This document shows positions 36,301-43,484 of a stretch of 64,000 nucleotides of DNA, piece after piece. The position numbers and the translations under genes were made by a program. The notes below the pieces were generated by a model. That model had not been told where the DNA came from. It ran no database searches and saw nothing but the letters and a program-made list of their open reading frames with translations. The number at the start of each line of letters is the position of its first letter. Position 1 is the stretch's first letter. This DNA comes from Mercenaria mercenaria (lineage: Eukaryota; Mollusca; Bivalvia; Venerida; Veneridae), in contig NC_069365.1 of NCBI RefSeq assembly GCF_021730395.1, forward strand, positions 24,328,501 through 24,392,500, written 5' to 3'.

Positions 36301-37172
36301 TTCTATTTTTAGACCTACTGACCTAGTTTTGATGGCATGTGACCTAGTTTCGAACTTGACCTAGATATCATCGAGGTGAACATTCTGACTAATTTTCATG
36401 AAGATCTTGTGAAATATATGGCCTCTAAAGAGGTCACAAGGTTTTTCTATTTTTAGACCTACTGACCTAGTTTTTGACGGCACGTGACCCAGTTTCGAAC
36501 TTGGCCTAGATATCATCAAGGTGAACATTCTGACCAACTTTCATAAAGATCCCATGAAAAATGTGACCTCTAGAGTGGTCACAAGCAAAAGTTTACGGAC
36601 GGACGCACGGACGGACGCATGGACACCGTGCGATCACAAAAGCACACCTTGTCACTTTGTGACAGGTGAGCTAAAAAACTGTAAAAAGCCTCCCCTTACT
36701 TGGCTGTTATTATATTTTATTGGCCTTTGGGATCATGGAGTCCATTCAATATGTACATGCATGTAATAGAGTTCCACTTAAAAGCTGGTGCTAGGAGTGT
36801 GAGAGGCGTTGCACATTTCATTATCTCTTATGAACAGACTCAATGACACCAGAGTCTGCTAACAGTTTTCATGGTTTTTTTCCTATACTTCCATTTAGGA
36901 TCTTCTATAGATATCATTATTTAATAGAAAATTGAGTAGGTAATGTGACAAATTCTTATAAACAGACTTTGAAGAAAAACTGTAGATTTCTGAATCACTT
37001 AAATAAGACTTACCTCAAAAATAGGAAGAACATCAGAGTTCCACTGTGTGATCCTCTCCACACTGAGGTCCACAACAGTGACTTTAATATCGGGACATCT
37101 ATAAGCTATCACACTACAGGTGGGGCCGCCAACGTACCCTGCTCCTATACAGCAAATACTCTTCAGGCTCAT
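9182..37172 (-). CDS. UDP-glucose 6-dehydrogenase gene, 11 coding exons
   Basis: UGDH oxidises UDP-glucose to UDP-glucuronate with two NAD+ in the cytosol. The product feeds glycosaminoglycan synthesis and glucuronidation. Eleven exons align in order with the animal enzyme, with GT-AG borders and compatible phases. Landmarks: the NAD-binding GAGYVGGPT (residues 10-18), [29 protein letters not shown], the catalytic lysine in [15 protein letters not shown] (about K219), the catalytic cysteine in FGGSCFQKD (about C275), [12 protein letters not shown], and IYDPKVE in the C-terminal domain. Total length would be about 473 residues, against 494 in human, with a shorter C-terminal tail. The start is the ATG at 37172, just before the Rossmann strand. 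Exon 10 is not open in the given sequence, so this copy may be a pseudogene or contain assembly errors. Introns are long and full of repeats. A 5' non-coding exon was not identified. Confidence 0.93.
9353..10510 (-). other. UGDH intron 10
   Basis: AT-rich intron. I searched it for an intact version of the missing TEWDEF-type exon and saw none. Confidence 0.5.
10511..10592 (-). pseudogene. UGDH exon 10, frame not open
   Basis: After a TTTTTAG acceptor the first codons, in the phase required by exon 9, read [11 protein letters not shown]. These align with the human VSRLVTISKDP segment. An in-frame TAA follows directly, and the expected YEAC...TEWD part continues only in other frames ([10 protein letters not shown] in one, YEWEFY in another) up to a GTAAGT donor. 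The 82-nt length does not fit the phase 1 to phase 0 need and is at least 4 nt short. At least two small indels are implied. Skipping this exon would also shift the frame. Either this copy is broken or the assembly is wrong here. Confidence 0.7.
10593..12186. other. UGDH intron 9
   Basis: The intron begins with about 340 bp of ordinary AT-rich sequence; the rest is the roughly 165-bp array described separately. Confidence 0.5.
10930..12059 (+). mobile_element. Tandem-repeat element, about 165-bp units
   Basis: Five to six units carry the paired phrases GGGACCCC and TTTTCACCCC, followed by CATAATTTGAAC and GAGGACCACTA. Successive units start near 11080, 11250, 11410, 11570 and 11735. The right end has ACAAAAGCTCACCTTAAAGG...CAAGTGAGCTGA, a short stem-loop followed by CTGA at 12056-12059, as in the other Helitron-like ends here. 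The left boundary is not sharp. It lies inside a UGDH intron. Confidence 0.7.
12187..12227 (-). CDS. UGDH exon 9
   Basis: A 41-nt micro-exon. The first base completes the Arg codon left by exon 8, then it reads [13 protein letters not shown] and leaves one base (phase 1). It matches human DLSHPGVSEDDQ. Flanked by ATTACAG and GTTAGT. Confidence 0.9.
12603..12698 (-). CDS. UGDH exon 8
   Basis: It reads [20 protein letters not shown] then [11 protein letters not shown], between TTTTCAG and GTAATA, with phase 2 on both sides. It corresponds to the C-terminal nucleotide-binding domain (human RESSSIYISKYL...IYDPKVP). Confidence 0.95.
13322..14794 (-). mobile_element. 5'-truncated L1-group LINE with 13-bp target duplications
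   Basis: The insertion proper is 13335-14781, flanked by AAGGTTTTTCTTT on both sides (13322-13334 and 14782-14794). The minus-strand frame 14709-13753 is the C-terminal end of a LINE ORF2: [20 protein letters not shown] followed by CYFC...[10 protein letters not shown], the Cys/His (zf-RVT-type) region that follows RT in L1/Tx1-group elements. RT and endonuclease domains are absent, so the copy is 5'-truncated. T-rich sequence at the left is the remains of the poly-A tail on the minus strand. The 318-codon frame is open, suggesting a fairly young insertion. Confidence 0.88.
15487..16414. mobile_element. Tc1/mariner (pogo-type) non-autonomous element
   Basis: The ends are CAGTCGAACTTCGATGGCTC and, on the other strand, CAGTTGAACATCAATGGCTC, flanked by TA on both sides (15485-15486 and 16415-16416). 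The surrounding array unit (AAAATACAGCCTCTATC) is restored when the insert is removed. Further GTTCGA motifs lie inside both ends. No transposase frame is present. The CAGT(C/T)GAAC termini with a TA target fit pogo/Tigger-like elements. Confidence 0.8.
17487..17617 (-). CDS. UGDH exon 7
   Basis: It reads [33 protein letters not shown], then [10 protein letters not shown] and the first two bases of Arg. It starts in phase 0 after TATTCAG and ends in phase 2 at GTGAGC. It covers the dimer-helix end and the start of the UDP-sugar domain. Confidence 0.95.
17618..18271 (-). other. UGDH intron 6
   Basis: AT-rich intron sequence without recognised elements. Confidence 0.5.
18272..18366 (-). CDS. 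UGDH exon 6 with the catalytic cysteine
   Basis: It begins with the last two bases of Gly, then [20 protein letters not shown] and [11 protein letters not shown]. The Cys in GGSCFQKD is the thioester nucleophile and the Asp of QKD is the catalytic base region in this family; both are present. Borders TTTGCAG and GTAAAG; phases 1 and 0. Confidence 0.96.
18496..20000. repeat. 61-bp minisatellite, about 25 units
   Basis: Units read roughly GTGAGTAATACATTC...CACAATCACTGACCGACAG...GTTAACAGTTAACTATA. The period is 61 bp in the middle and slightly longer at the right, where TATTATAG appears. Two sorts of unit occur: one with ATATATTCCCATCACA, the other with ATACATTCAAATCACA. Central units are almost identical; the edges are more worn. 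It lies in UGDH intron 5. Confidence 0.95.
20001..21045. other. Intron sequence, unassigned
   Basis: A 77-codon plus-strand open frame at 20033-20266 has no recognisable domain and is probably chance or a worn repeat. The rest is AT-rich. Confidence 0.4.
21046..22020. repeat. Possible old element with CGGATTGTCC end motifs
   Basis: The left side has CTCGGATTGTGTCCCGGATTG and TCCGGAAATC; the right side near 21952-21976 has TCACGGATTGTCCCGAC, then GGTCCGGAAA near 22008. The matches are in direct orientation, so this is not a simple TIR element. Family unknown. It lies in UGDH intron 5. Confidence 0.3.
22195..22460 (+). repeat. Dispersed repeat, copy 1
   Basis: It shares a run of phrases (GGTCCTTTAGGATTATGGA, TTACCTCTCATAAACAGAC, GTCTGCTA, GGATCTTC) with 36695-36935. 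No coding potential. Possibly a SINE- or MITE-derived family; both copies are worn. Confidence 0.5.
22514..22694. mobile_element. 181-bp TIR element, TA target
   Basis: The left end is ACAGTAAAACCTGTCTTAAG and the right end is GCATGTTTTACTGT, forming inverted repeats next to TA dinucleotides. TGGCTGCTTA(A)..CAG phrases repeat inside. This is a pogo/Tc1-like MITE by its ACAGTAAAACCTG end. Confidence 0.65.
22712..23647 (+). mobile_element. Helitron-like tandem-repeat element, about 165-bp units, copy 1
   Basis: It starts AACAAGAGCTGTCCGTACG followed by CTCGACTTTTCTC; the right end is CTTCGAAAAGTCGAGCTAA, so the subterminal CTCGACTTTTC is complemented at the end. The core is about five units with CTCCTGGTGTAGACTTTGA and GTAACAGAGATATTTGAC. 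A relative lies at 42056-42844 and a fragment at 33080-33435. Confidence 0.75.
23648..24565. other. Intron sequence, nothing recognised
   Basis: AT-rich UGDH intron 5 sequence without genes or clear repeats. Confidence 0.45.
24566..25524 (+). mobile_element. Helitron-like tandem-repeat element, third type
   Basis: It starts AACAAGAGCTGTCTGTAAGA with CTCGACTATTCGAAA; the end is TCTTTGAATAGTCGAGCTAA. Core units carry GTCCAAAAGGGGGCATAATTT and CAGAGTTATGG(G)ACTTG. Open frames across it are by-products. Its last 240 bases were copied again in the adjacent 474-bp duplication. Confidence 0.7.
25281..26228. repeat. Recent 474-bp tandem duplication
   Basis: Bases 25281-25754 and 25755-26228 are two head-to-tail copies differing at only three sites by eye. 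Each includes the 3' end of the array element (with its CTAA) and about 240 bp of intron DNA. A collapse or duplication artefact of assembly cannot be excluded. Confidence 0.95.
25571..25600 (-). pseudogene. Decayed copy of the UGDH exon 5 end and splice donor
   Basis: On the minus strand, GAAAGCTAGTATTGGTAAGT matches the exon 5 end plus donor at 19 of 20 bases, and the match goes on into the intron (TA.CATAG). Upstream the resemblance fades. A second copy at 26045-26074 comes from the 474-bp duplication. These are probably remnants of an old exon duplication and could act as decoy donors. Confidence 0.6.
26246..26482. mobile_element. 237-bp palindromic MITE, copy 2
   Basis: Same foldback as at 8519, with ends TGAGCCGTGCCATGAG and its complement GGCGCGGCTCA. 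The centre is in the same orientation as copy 1. Confidence 0.85.
26537..26671. mobile_element. 135-bp foldback element
   Basis: AGGGTCATTATAATAGTAGC at the left and GCTACTGTTATAATGACCCT at the right form inverted repeats; the match extends inward to GATCTGGG/CCCAGATC. No coding. A small MITE or solo foldback. Confidence 0.7.
27091..27361 (-). mobile_element. tRNA-derived SINE next to UGDH exon 5
   Basis: Read on the minus strand, the head GCAGTAGCCGAATGGCTAAG has a Pol III A box, and GGTTCGAGCCTC is a B box; it resembles a tRNA-Leu/Ser-type head. The body then has a conserved central domain (CCCAGGTGCC...CTTCCTCCACCAT) and a 3' tail (AATGTTAAACCCAACAAAAT) also seen in the copy at 43.7 kb. 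The head lies only about 36 bp from the exon 5 donor. Target duplications are not clear. Confidence 0.85.
27397..27544 (-). CDS. UGDH exon 5
   Basis: It reads [49 protein letters not shown] and the first base of Gly (phase 1). Borders TTTGCAG and GTAAGT. It contains the dimerisation helix and the [10 protein letters not shown] substrate loop. Confidence 0.96.
27858..28170 (+). repeat. Worn MITE and SINE tail fragments in UGDH intron 4
   Basis: ACAGTAAACCTCACTAATAAG begins a MITE-like stretch with repeated TTCCTTATA and ACCAAGGTT phrases. Near 28110-28160 the text GGCTGAGATACTGCTGAAAC and GGCATTAAACCC is the conserved 3' tail of the SINE type seen at 33.8-34.1 kb. Confidence 0.5.
28478..28675 (-). 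CDS. UGDH exon 4
   Basis: A 66-codon exon, phase 0 on both sides: [66 protein letters not shown]. The NPEFLAEG loop and the catalytic Lys of SELSKL are present. Borders GTTACAG and GTATTG. Confidence 0.97.
28676..30429 (-). other. UGDH intron 3, featureless part
   Basis: About 1.7 kb of AT-rich intron without recognised genes or repeats. Confidence 0.5.
30430..30555. mobile_element. Small TIR element (GCCTGCTGGC family), internally deleted
   Basis: The left end AAACCTTTAACCTGCTGGCG and right end AGCAGGCTAAAGGTTAA are inverted. The internal phrases TTTTGCAACCAGTGCAGA and CCAGTCCATTTTAGAAATTT recur in the two halves of the copy at 41944-42920. Confidence 0.65.
30556..31642 (-). other. UGDH intron 3, unassigned
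   Basis: A 99-codon minus-strand frame at 30804-31103 has no recognisable domain. No other feature is seen. Confidence 0.4.
31643..31760. repeat. Worn MITE fragment sharing text with 43.4 and 44.8 kb
   Basis: The phrases GATGTGCAGGCTGATCATGA, TCTACACTAGTCACAAAAGC and AATCGTGTCCAGCATG match the sequence that flanks the hAT-like element at 43485-44807, and so show its empty site. Confidence 0.5.
31843..32040 (-). repeat. Four echoes of the UGDH exon 3 end and its splice donor
   Basis: Spaced about 53 bp apart at roughly 31846, 31900, 31953 and 32004, the plus-strand phrase CCTGATATTTGACACCTGG (true exon border at 32832) returns in degenerate form. The best copy agrees with the real one at about 26 of 31 bases. 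On the minus strand two copies keep usable donors (ATCAG then GTAAGA or GTATTA). Open frames here spell variants of NQKPGVKYQ. This looks like a minisatellite grown from the exon-intron border. Confidence 0.75.
32041..32832 (-). other. UGDH intron 3, near exon 3
   Basis: Between the echo array and the real exon is about 790 bp with similar direct phrases near its ends (TGGAAAAGGCCCCTG at 32050, TGGAAAAAGCCCTGTG at 32780) and several AATTGGGAA motifs. It may be an insertion that separated the array from the exon, but no clear TIR or target duplication is seen. A (GT)n run lies near 32372. Confidence 0.35.
32833..32997 (-). CDS. UGDH exon 3
   Basis: 55 codons, phase 0 on both sides: [66 protein letters not shown] is the conserved NAD-domain motif. 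Borders TAAATCAG and GTGAGA. Confidence 0.96.
33080..33435 (+). repeat. Fragment of the CTCCTGGTGTAGAC array family
   Basis: Two worn units similar to those at 22.7-23.6 kb and 42.1-42.8 kb, ending CTTCAAAAAGTCAACCTAA. The 5' end of the element is missing. Lies in UGDH intron 2. Confidence 0.65.
33822..34112 (-). mobile_element. tRNA-derived SINE, second type
   Basis: On the minus strand it begins with a tRNA-like head (TAGAGCGTTGGTCTACGGAT, then B box GAGTTCGATCC) and ends with GACTGAAATACTGTTGAAAA and TGTAAAACCCAATCAAACAA. A box and B box spacing fit a Pol III promoter. It ends about 28 bp from the UGDH exon 2 donor. Confidence 0.8.
34140..34277 (-). CDS. UGDH exon 2
   Basis: 46 codons, phase 0 on both sides: [55 protein letters not shown] is the conserved strand after the Rossmann motif. 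Borders ATTACAG and GTAATA. Confidence 0.96.
34278..34924 (-). other. UGDH intron 1, featureless part
   Basis: AT-rich intron sequence without recognised features. Confidence 0.45.
34925..36674 (+). mobile_element. Helitron-like tandem-repeat element, 144-146-bp units, copy 2
   Basis: Same element as at 2337-4099, with the same start (AACAAGAGGACCAAGATGG), unit order and end (TTGTCACTTTGTGACAGGTG then AGCTAA). The ACGG run reads ACGGACGGACGCACGGACGG. The length differs by only 13 bases from copy 1. It lies in UGDH intron 1. Confidence 0.8.
36695..36935 (+). repeat. Dispersed repeat, copy 2
   Basis: It matches the repeat at 22195-22460 (GGATCATGGAGTCC, TTATCTCTTATGAACAGACT, AGAGTCTGCTAACAG, AGGATCTTC). 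No coding potential. Confidence 0.5.
37014..37172 (-). CDS. UGDH exon 1 with start codon
   Basis: It reads [53 protein letters not shown], then GTAAGT in phase 0. The ATG at 37172 sits where animal UGDH proteins begin, six codons before the first Rossmann strand. The upstream purine-rich ATAATAGAAAAGG could follow a 5'UTR intron acceptor; no upstream exon is proven. Confidence 0.95.
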
Positions 37173-39157
37173 TGTTTAAGTTCACTTTCTTCCACAAAAT
37201 CTTGATGTTTCAGACGTAATCCTTTTCTATTATCTCAAAATAATCTGAATCAAAAATGAAATGGAAGAGATTTACTTTATTTAGTTAATTACGCATACAG
37301 GGCGAATTACATCATAAAGCTGTATTCTCATCAAATATTATGGCAAATTTTCCCGTGTGAATTTACTGAAAGTAATGAAATTATTAAAATATTAAAAAAC
37401 ATAAATATATTTTTCATAACTTCAAGTTTCATTTCAAAGATTTGTTAACATATTTAAATGCTCATGAATATAAATTCAACACTATGATTCAGACTGAGTC
37501 TGTTTCTTATCCTGATATACCATTGCTGAATAACTGCTAAATTATAAGAAATATAAGAAACAATCTATTCCAAGCAAATATTACTTCAATTTAACAGCAG
37601 TTGGGAAATTATGCACAGTACAATTTAAAGCAATTTATCCAACAGTTTTTTGCTTTTACTTACCCCAGATTTAAAACCAAAATACACTTGTAAGAAATAC
37701 ATAAATTTACTCCTGTTTACAAAACGACAATTTCCAAATTACATTATAAATGAATGGGTGTGTTGATCTGCATCATTGATGAAAAAATAATAATAAAACA
37801 CCCACTTAACTATTCACGCCCTGTGAGATATGCTTGAATACTATCTAACATCTATGACATTATAATTATATTTGCTTTCTATCCGTTTAAAGAAGCACAG
37901 CAATTAGTAACCGGAACAAACTTATATCTATAGCTACAGAAACTTTACCTTGAAGTTCATTCTTTACTGACAACAATTATTTGATTTTGGAAAAGATAAT
38001 GTCATTCACCTTTGTTTTGTAAAATAATTTAATATAATGTTATAGAATCTCTATGTAGATTACCACCCCTCTTTTGAGAACAATTAAAACCAATTATACC
38101 TTACAGCAGAGCTTGAAGGAGTAAAGAAATAGTGATACAGTGCCTTGCCCAAGGACTGATAGGTTTGGAGACAGGCCTTCAACTCTATTGGGAAGTTTCT
38201 TAGCTCTCCTGGCCAATGCATCAGTAAGTCTAGGTTACAGAAAGAAACCTAGCCTTTGGACATTTTCAGAAACAAATCAGGAGCTGGCCTCCCAACACAG
38301 GTTTATAACTGAATAAAGGTCAAATCTTATCATTTTATTACATTTACACGAGATTCCTATCTCTAATTAATCTATACCAACTTAATTAATATTACTAAGC
38401 ATGTACATGTGTATATGTCTTTAATTGTATTGATCTGGAATCTTATACTGAAATCTTTTCTTGACTTAACTCCGGCATAATCAATATTATGTTTGTTGCA
38501 TAAAATATTGTGTTCATGCAGTAGGTTAGACATTCATCTATTTAGATATAAAATAAAAAAAGAACTTGATGTTTCCCTTCCTGTTCCCTGCCCTACTCAT
38601 ATATAAGTATATCATAAATAAGACAAGACGGTCATGATGACTCTATAAGAGAGACTGTGTTTGTGTACAAATCCGAACTGTATTTTCTATATTTAGAACT
38701 GGTGAGAAAGTGTTTAGGTGGGCAGACACCAAACATCATTGTTTTTTATAAACAGTGATGTTTTACTTATGGCTTAAACTTTCTTACAATATAAATTGTA
38801 TCAATATTTTTTTGATCAATGGAAAGGTCATAAAACAAGCAATTTATTAATTACTTTTAATTATTATTTCGAAATGAAATTGATTAATTATGAAAGCTAA
38901 AATTACAGTTTTGAACATCACTACACCGCTATCCATATGATTTGTCATTTAGAATGGTTATTCATTTTAAAAAGATATTTGAATACGAAAATATGAAAAT
39001 TGTAACTATATATTTCAAAAGTCCGTAAATGACCGAAAAAGTTATTAATAAATAAAAATTCTGATCCCATACATAAACGATGTGAAAACATTTGTTTGCC
39101 CACCATCAGATAAACAGATGTTTATGCGTGACGTCACGGCGATCTCTCCTATATTGC
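37173..39157. other. Upstream flank of UGDH
   Basis: AT-rich DNA. A worn piece of dispersed repeat (CAGTGCCTTGCCCAAGGACT) lies near 38140. The promoter and 5' exon of UGDH could be here, but no TATA, CpG island or donor could be singled out. Confidence 0.35.
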
Positions 39158-39300
39158 TCACCTGTTAAACTTGGCCTTGGAATCATCAAGATAAATATTC
39201 TGACCAAGTTTCATGAAGATAGGGTCATAAATATGGCCGCTAGAGTGTTTTGATTTGAATGGTGACCTAATTTTGAAGACATTAATTTCATCCTTAGAAA
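39158..39300 (+). repeat. Partial unit of a tandem-repeat element
   Basis: One unit and a half (AATCATCAAGATAAATATTC, TTTCATGAAGATAGGGTCAT) of the family that follows at 39399. Confidence 0.5.
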
Positions 39301-39398
39301 TGATACAATTTTATTTTTTCAGAAGCTTAGGGCTGTTATTCAGATACTAGCAAGCAGTGAACTTGCTGGCCTGACATCTTTAAAATCTATTTATTTCA

Positions 39399-40640
39399 AA
39401 ACAAGAGGGCCAGGAAGGCCCTGTATCGCTCACCTGACCTACTGACCTAAAGATCATCAAGATTAACATTCTGACCGAGTTTCATTAAGATACATCAAAT
39501 GTGGCCTCTGGAGAGTTAACTAGTTTTTCCTTTAATTTGACCTAGTAACCTAGTTTTATATCCCATATGACCCAGATTCGAACTTGCCCTAAAGATCATC
39601 AAGATTAACATTCTGGCTAAGTTTCATAAAGATATAGTCATAAATGTAGCTTCTAGATTGTTAACAAGCTTTACTTTTGATTTGACCTGGTGACCTAGTT
39701 TTCGACCCCACCTGAAATAGATTGGAACTTAACCTTAAAATCATTAAGATTAACATTCTGACCAAGTTTCCTAAAGATATGTTAATCAATGTGGTATCTA
39801 GAATGTTCACTAGCTTTTCCTTTTATTTTACCTGGTGACCTAGTTTTTGAACCAACATGAACCAGATTTACTCTTCATCTAAAGATCATCAAGATTAACA
39901 TTCTGACCCAGTTTCATTATGATATGGTCATGAATGTGTCCTATAGAGAGTTAATTAGTTTTTCCTTTGATTTGACCTGGGGACCTAGTTTTTGACCCTA
40001 CCTGACCCAGGTTTTAACTTGACTTAAAGATCATCAAGGTTAACATTCTGACAAAGTTTCATTAAAGTACAGCCATAAATGTGACCTCTAGAGTGTTAAC
40101 AAGCTTTGCCTTTGATCTGACCTAGTTTCTGACTCCACTTGACCTAGATTTGAACATGGCCTAAAGATCATCAAGACTTACATTCTGACCAGGTTTCATG
40201 AAGATACAGTCATAAATGTGGTCTCTAGAGTGTTAACAAGCTTTTCCTTTGATTTGACCTGGTGACCTAGTTATCCAACCTGACCCAGATTTGACTTTGA
40301 CCTTAAGATCATCAAGATTTACATTCTGACCAAGTTTCATGAAGATACAGTCATAAATGTGGCCTCTAGAGTGTTAAAAGCTTTTCCTTTGATTTGACCT
40401 GGTGACCTAGTTTTTTACCCCAGATGACCTAATATCAAACTAATCCAAGATTTTATTGAGGATAACATTCTAACCCAGTTTCATTAAGATAGGGCCAAAT
40501 TGTGACCTCTAGAGTGTCAACAGTCAAATTGTTGATGACGACTGATGGCGGACGGACCACGGACACATGGCGATCACAAAAGCTCACCTTGAGCACTCTA
40601 TAAAAGCTCACCTTGAGCACTCTATGCTCAGGTGTGCTAA
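39399..40640 (+). mobile_element. Helitron-like tandem-repeat element, fourth type
   Basis: It starts AAAACAAGAGGGCCAGGAAG with GCTCACCTGACC. About eight units of roughly 140 bp carry AAGATCATCAAGATTAACAT and TTTGACCTGGTGACCTAG. The end is ACAAAAGCTCACCTTGAGCA, duplicated once, then ATGCTCAGGTGTGCTAA. It belongs to the same hairpin-CTAA group. Confidence 0.75.
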
Positions 40641-40791
40641 AAAGTGACAAGTAGTCAACTAGTAAGCAAAATATTAAAAACCACTTGTTCTTTTGTAATT
40701 TCATACATCAATTCTTCAAATATCTTTTTTTATCATTTCCAGGTTCAAATCAGATTTCCTTAAGAGGTCTCACATCTATGATCTTATAATA

Positions 40792-41028
40792 TGAGCCGTG
40801 CCATGAGAAAACCAACATAGTGGGTTTGCGACCAGCATGGATCCAGACCAGCCTGCGCATCCGCGCAGTCTGGTCAGGCTCCATGCTGTTCGCTTTTAAA
40901 GCCTATTGGAATTGGAGAAACTGTTAGCGAACAGCATGGATCCTGACCAGACTGCACGGATGCGCAGGCTGGTCTGGATCCATGCTGGTCGCATACCCAC
41001 TATGTTGGTTTTCCCATGGCGAGGCTCA
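40792..41028. mobile_element. 237-bp palindromic MITE, copy 3 (centre inverted)
   Basis: Same arms as copies 1 and 2, but the central spacer reads in the opposite direction (TATTGGAATTGGAGAAACTG). Confidence 0.85.
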
Positions 41029-41943
41029 TATTAAGACTCTGAATACTAGTTGTCTTTCTATAAAACATTTAAAGTAGTTTTCCACCCAGAGAATAAGTTG
41101 GAAAAGCACATCATTTTACTATAACATCATAAGGGCATTTTAGAGAAGCATTTTGAAATGCTAAATTTTTCGAATCACCTCCCATAAGAAAAATTGGAAT
41201 TACAGCTGATGTTCTACAAAAACTGCTCCTTAGAATGGATGTACCTGTATCAAAACAGTTTGCTGAAAGTACTTTCAGAAACAGAATTATTTTCTTAATT
41301 TACATAGTTCATTAGAGCTGTTTATATATAAAATCCTCCAAAAAGTTTTGCATTAGGCTACTTACAACCTTACCTGGGTATGCAAACACGTTTAATACAT
41401 ACTAAGGGTGTCTTGCATGGAATTTCAATGCAATACAAAATTACAGTTGTTACAGGCTGCCTTTTGCATGCAAAACTTGCTCTGAATTTTCTACCTTGAA
41501 AAAATTACATTTTCACAATGCCATTTAATAAATTTCTAATTATATTTGAGTACTTTTTAAACTGGATTTATTCTCGTCTGCATAATCTGCAACAAAGGCA
41601 ATATGACATTATCATCATCTTATACATGTTGACCTTCGTTTGGAATAAACAGGCAATAAATCTGACTGCAGGCAAATAAATAATGACTTTTTATTAGAGC
41701 AGCTGCTGAATAAAATAATCACCAGTTTCTGTCGCCAAAGTAATAAAATATTAGCCATTTAGATCAAATAAAGGCTAATAGCGATAATGGGACTGGCAGC
41801 TTGAGCCTTGCATTTCTTAGATGTAAAGTTCATTTCGCAAAATGGACTCTATAATTTTCACTCTCTAGACTGATCACTTCTAAATCAAATGTAGGCATAC
41901 ACAGGTCTAAGTTACAACTAACTAGTCCAAATATAGATTATTA
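41029..41943. other. Non-coding DNA
   Basis: AT-rich, no gene or repeat recognised. Confidence 0.45.
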
Positions 41944-42920
41944 AACTTAAGCCTGCTGGCAGCAAGTGATTTTGCTTTTGCGACCTGTGCCTGCTGATCA
42001 TGATCTGCACTGTTCGCTATTCAATCAGTAAATCTTCAGTGAACATCCCTTTGAACAAGAGCTGTCCGTAAAACAGCGCACTCAACTTTTCTCAGCGCTT
42101 GACTCTGAATTAGAGCTTTGCCAGTAAAAAAAAATCCAAGTTAAAAAGAGACATCACTCTGTCAAAATTCAATCAAAGTTATGGGAATTGTGTCTCCTGG
42201 TGTAGACTTTGATAGTAAATAACTATTTTGAGTTTCAAGTCAAAAGCTTTAATAGTAACAGAGATATCTGACTTTATCAAAAATTTTAACAAAAAATTTT
42301 TAGATAAAAAGGGACACAATTCTGTTAAAATTCAAATCAGATTATGGGGATTGTTTCTCCTGGTGTAGACTTTGATGGTAAGTAAGTATTTTAAGTTTCA
42401 AGTCAAAAGCTTTGAGAGTAACAGAGATATTTGACTTTATCAAAAACTTTAACCAAAAATTCTAAGTTAAAAGGGGGCATAATTCTGTCGAAATTCAAAT
42501 CAGAGTTATGGTAATTGAGTCTCCTGGTGTAGATTTTGATAGTAAATAACTATTATGAGTTTCAAGTCAAAAGCTTTAATAGTAACAGAGATATTTGACT
42601 TTATCAAAAATCTTAACAAAAAATTCTAAGTTAAAAAGGGGCATAATTCTGTCAAAATTCAAATCAGAGCTATGGGGATTGTTTATCCTGGTGTAGACTT
42701 TGATAGCAAATAACTATTTTAAGTTTCAAGTCAATAGCTTTGATAGTAACAGAGATATCTGACTTTATCAAAAACTTTAACCAACGGCGATGCCGACGCC
42801 AGGGCGAGTACAATAGCTCTACTTTTTCTTCAAAGTCAAGCTAATAATAAATGGTATTGCCCAAATTTAATGATGGACCAGTCCATTTTAGAAATTTAGT
42901 AGGCCTAGGGTAAGGGTTAA
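41944..42920. mobile_element. TIR element (GCCTGCTGGC family) split by an array
   Basis: The left half (41944-42055) has AGCCTGCTGGCAGCAAGTGA; the right half (42845-42920) has ACCAGTCCATTTTAGAAATT and TAGTAGGCCTAGGGTAAGG. Both halves are found together in the short copy at 30430-30555. The 790-bp array between them inserted later. Confidence 0.65.
42056..42844 (+). mobile_element. Helitron-like tandem-repeat element, about 165-bp units, copy 2
   Basis: It starts CAAGAGCTGTCCGTAAAACA and then CTCAACTTTTCTCAGCG; the end is TTCTTCAAAGTCAAGCTAA. Units match those at 22712-23647. It lies between GAA and TAATAAATGG of the host MITE with no evident target duplication, which is how Helitron-like elements insert. 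Confidence 0.75.
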
Positions 42921-43484
42921 GTAGTCCTAATCTTTCTTCCCTTCTGCATACCCTTTCTCAATGGCTGTTCCTTATCCCATGCATTAATATTCAGGAATTA
43001 TCATTTGTGTAAAGAGAATGACAGAATGTATGGACCCTGCAATATGTAATTTGATACATTTTCATTCTTTGATATAAGGACCTGAATTTCAAATGAGGTC
43101 CCTGAGTGAAAAAGTCGTGCATTCCCCATTAAAAGATTCAAGCAATAGTTAACACCTCCTGGGCAATATAGTAAATACATGCAATACCTGAGATTTGCCA
43201 GGCAGGAATGATTGATCTCTAATATCATTTTTTCACAGCACACAGCTGCTGGTAATTTTACATGAAGAGTCCAAGTATCAGAGGATGTGTATATTCCCTG
43301 CATACATGTTACTGTATGAACCCTTAGCATGCTAAATTTCTATAATGCGCTTGTCCATCTCAAAATTTGGACAGTACCATTAATTGTTAAAAGGGGTGCT
43401 TACCAAAAAATACTGACTGAATACAAACAGTGCAGCTTTGATCAGACTGCTTGGATGTGCAGGTTAATTATGATCTACGCTGGC

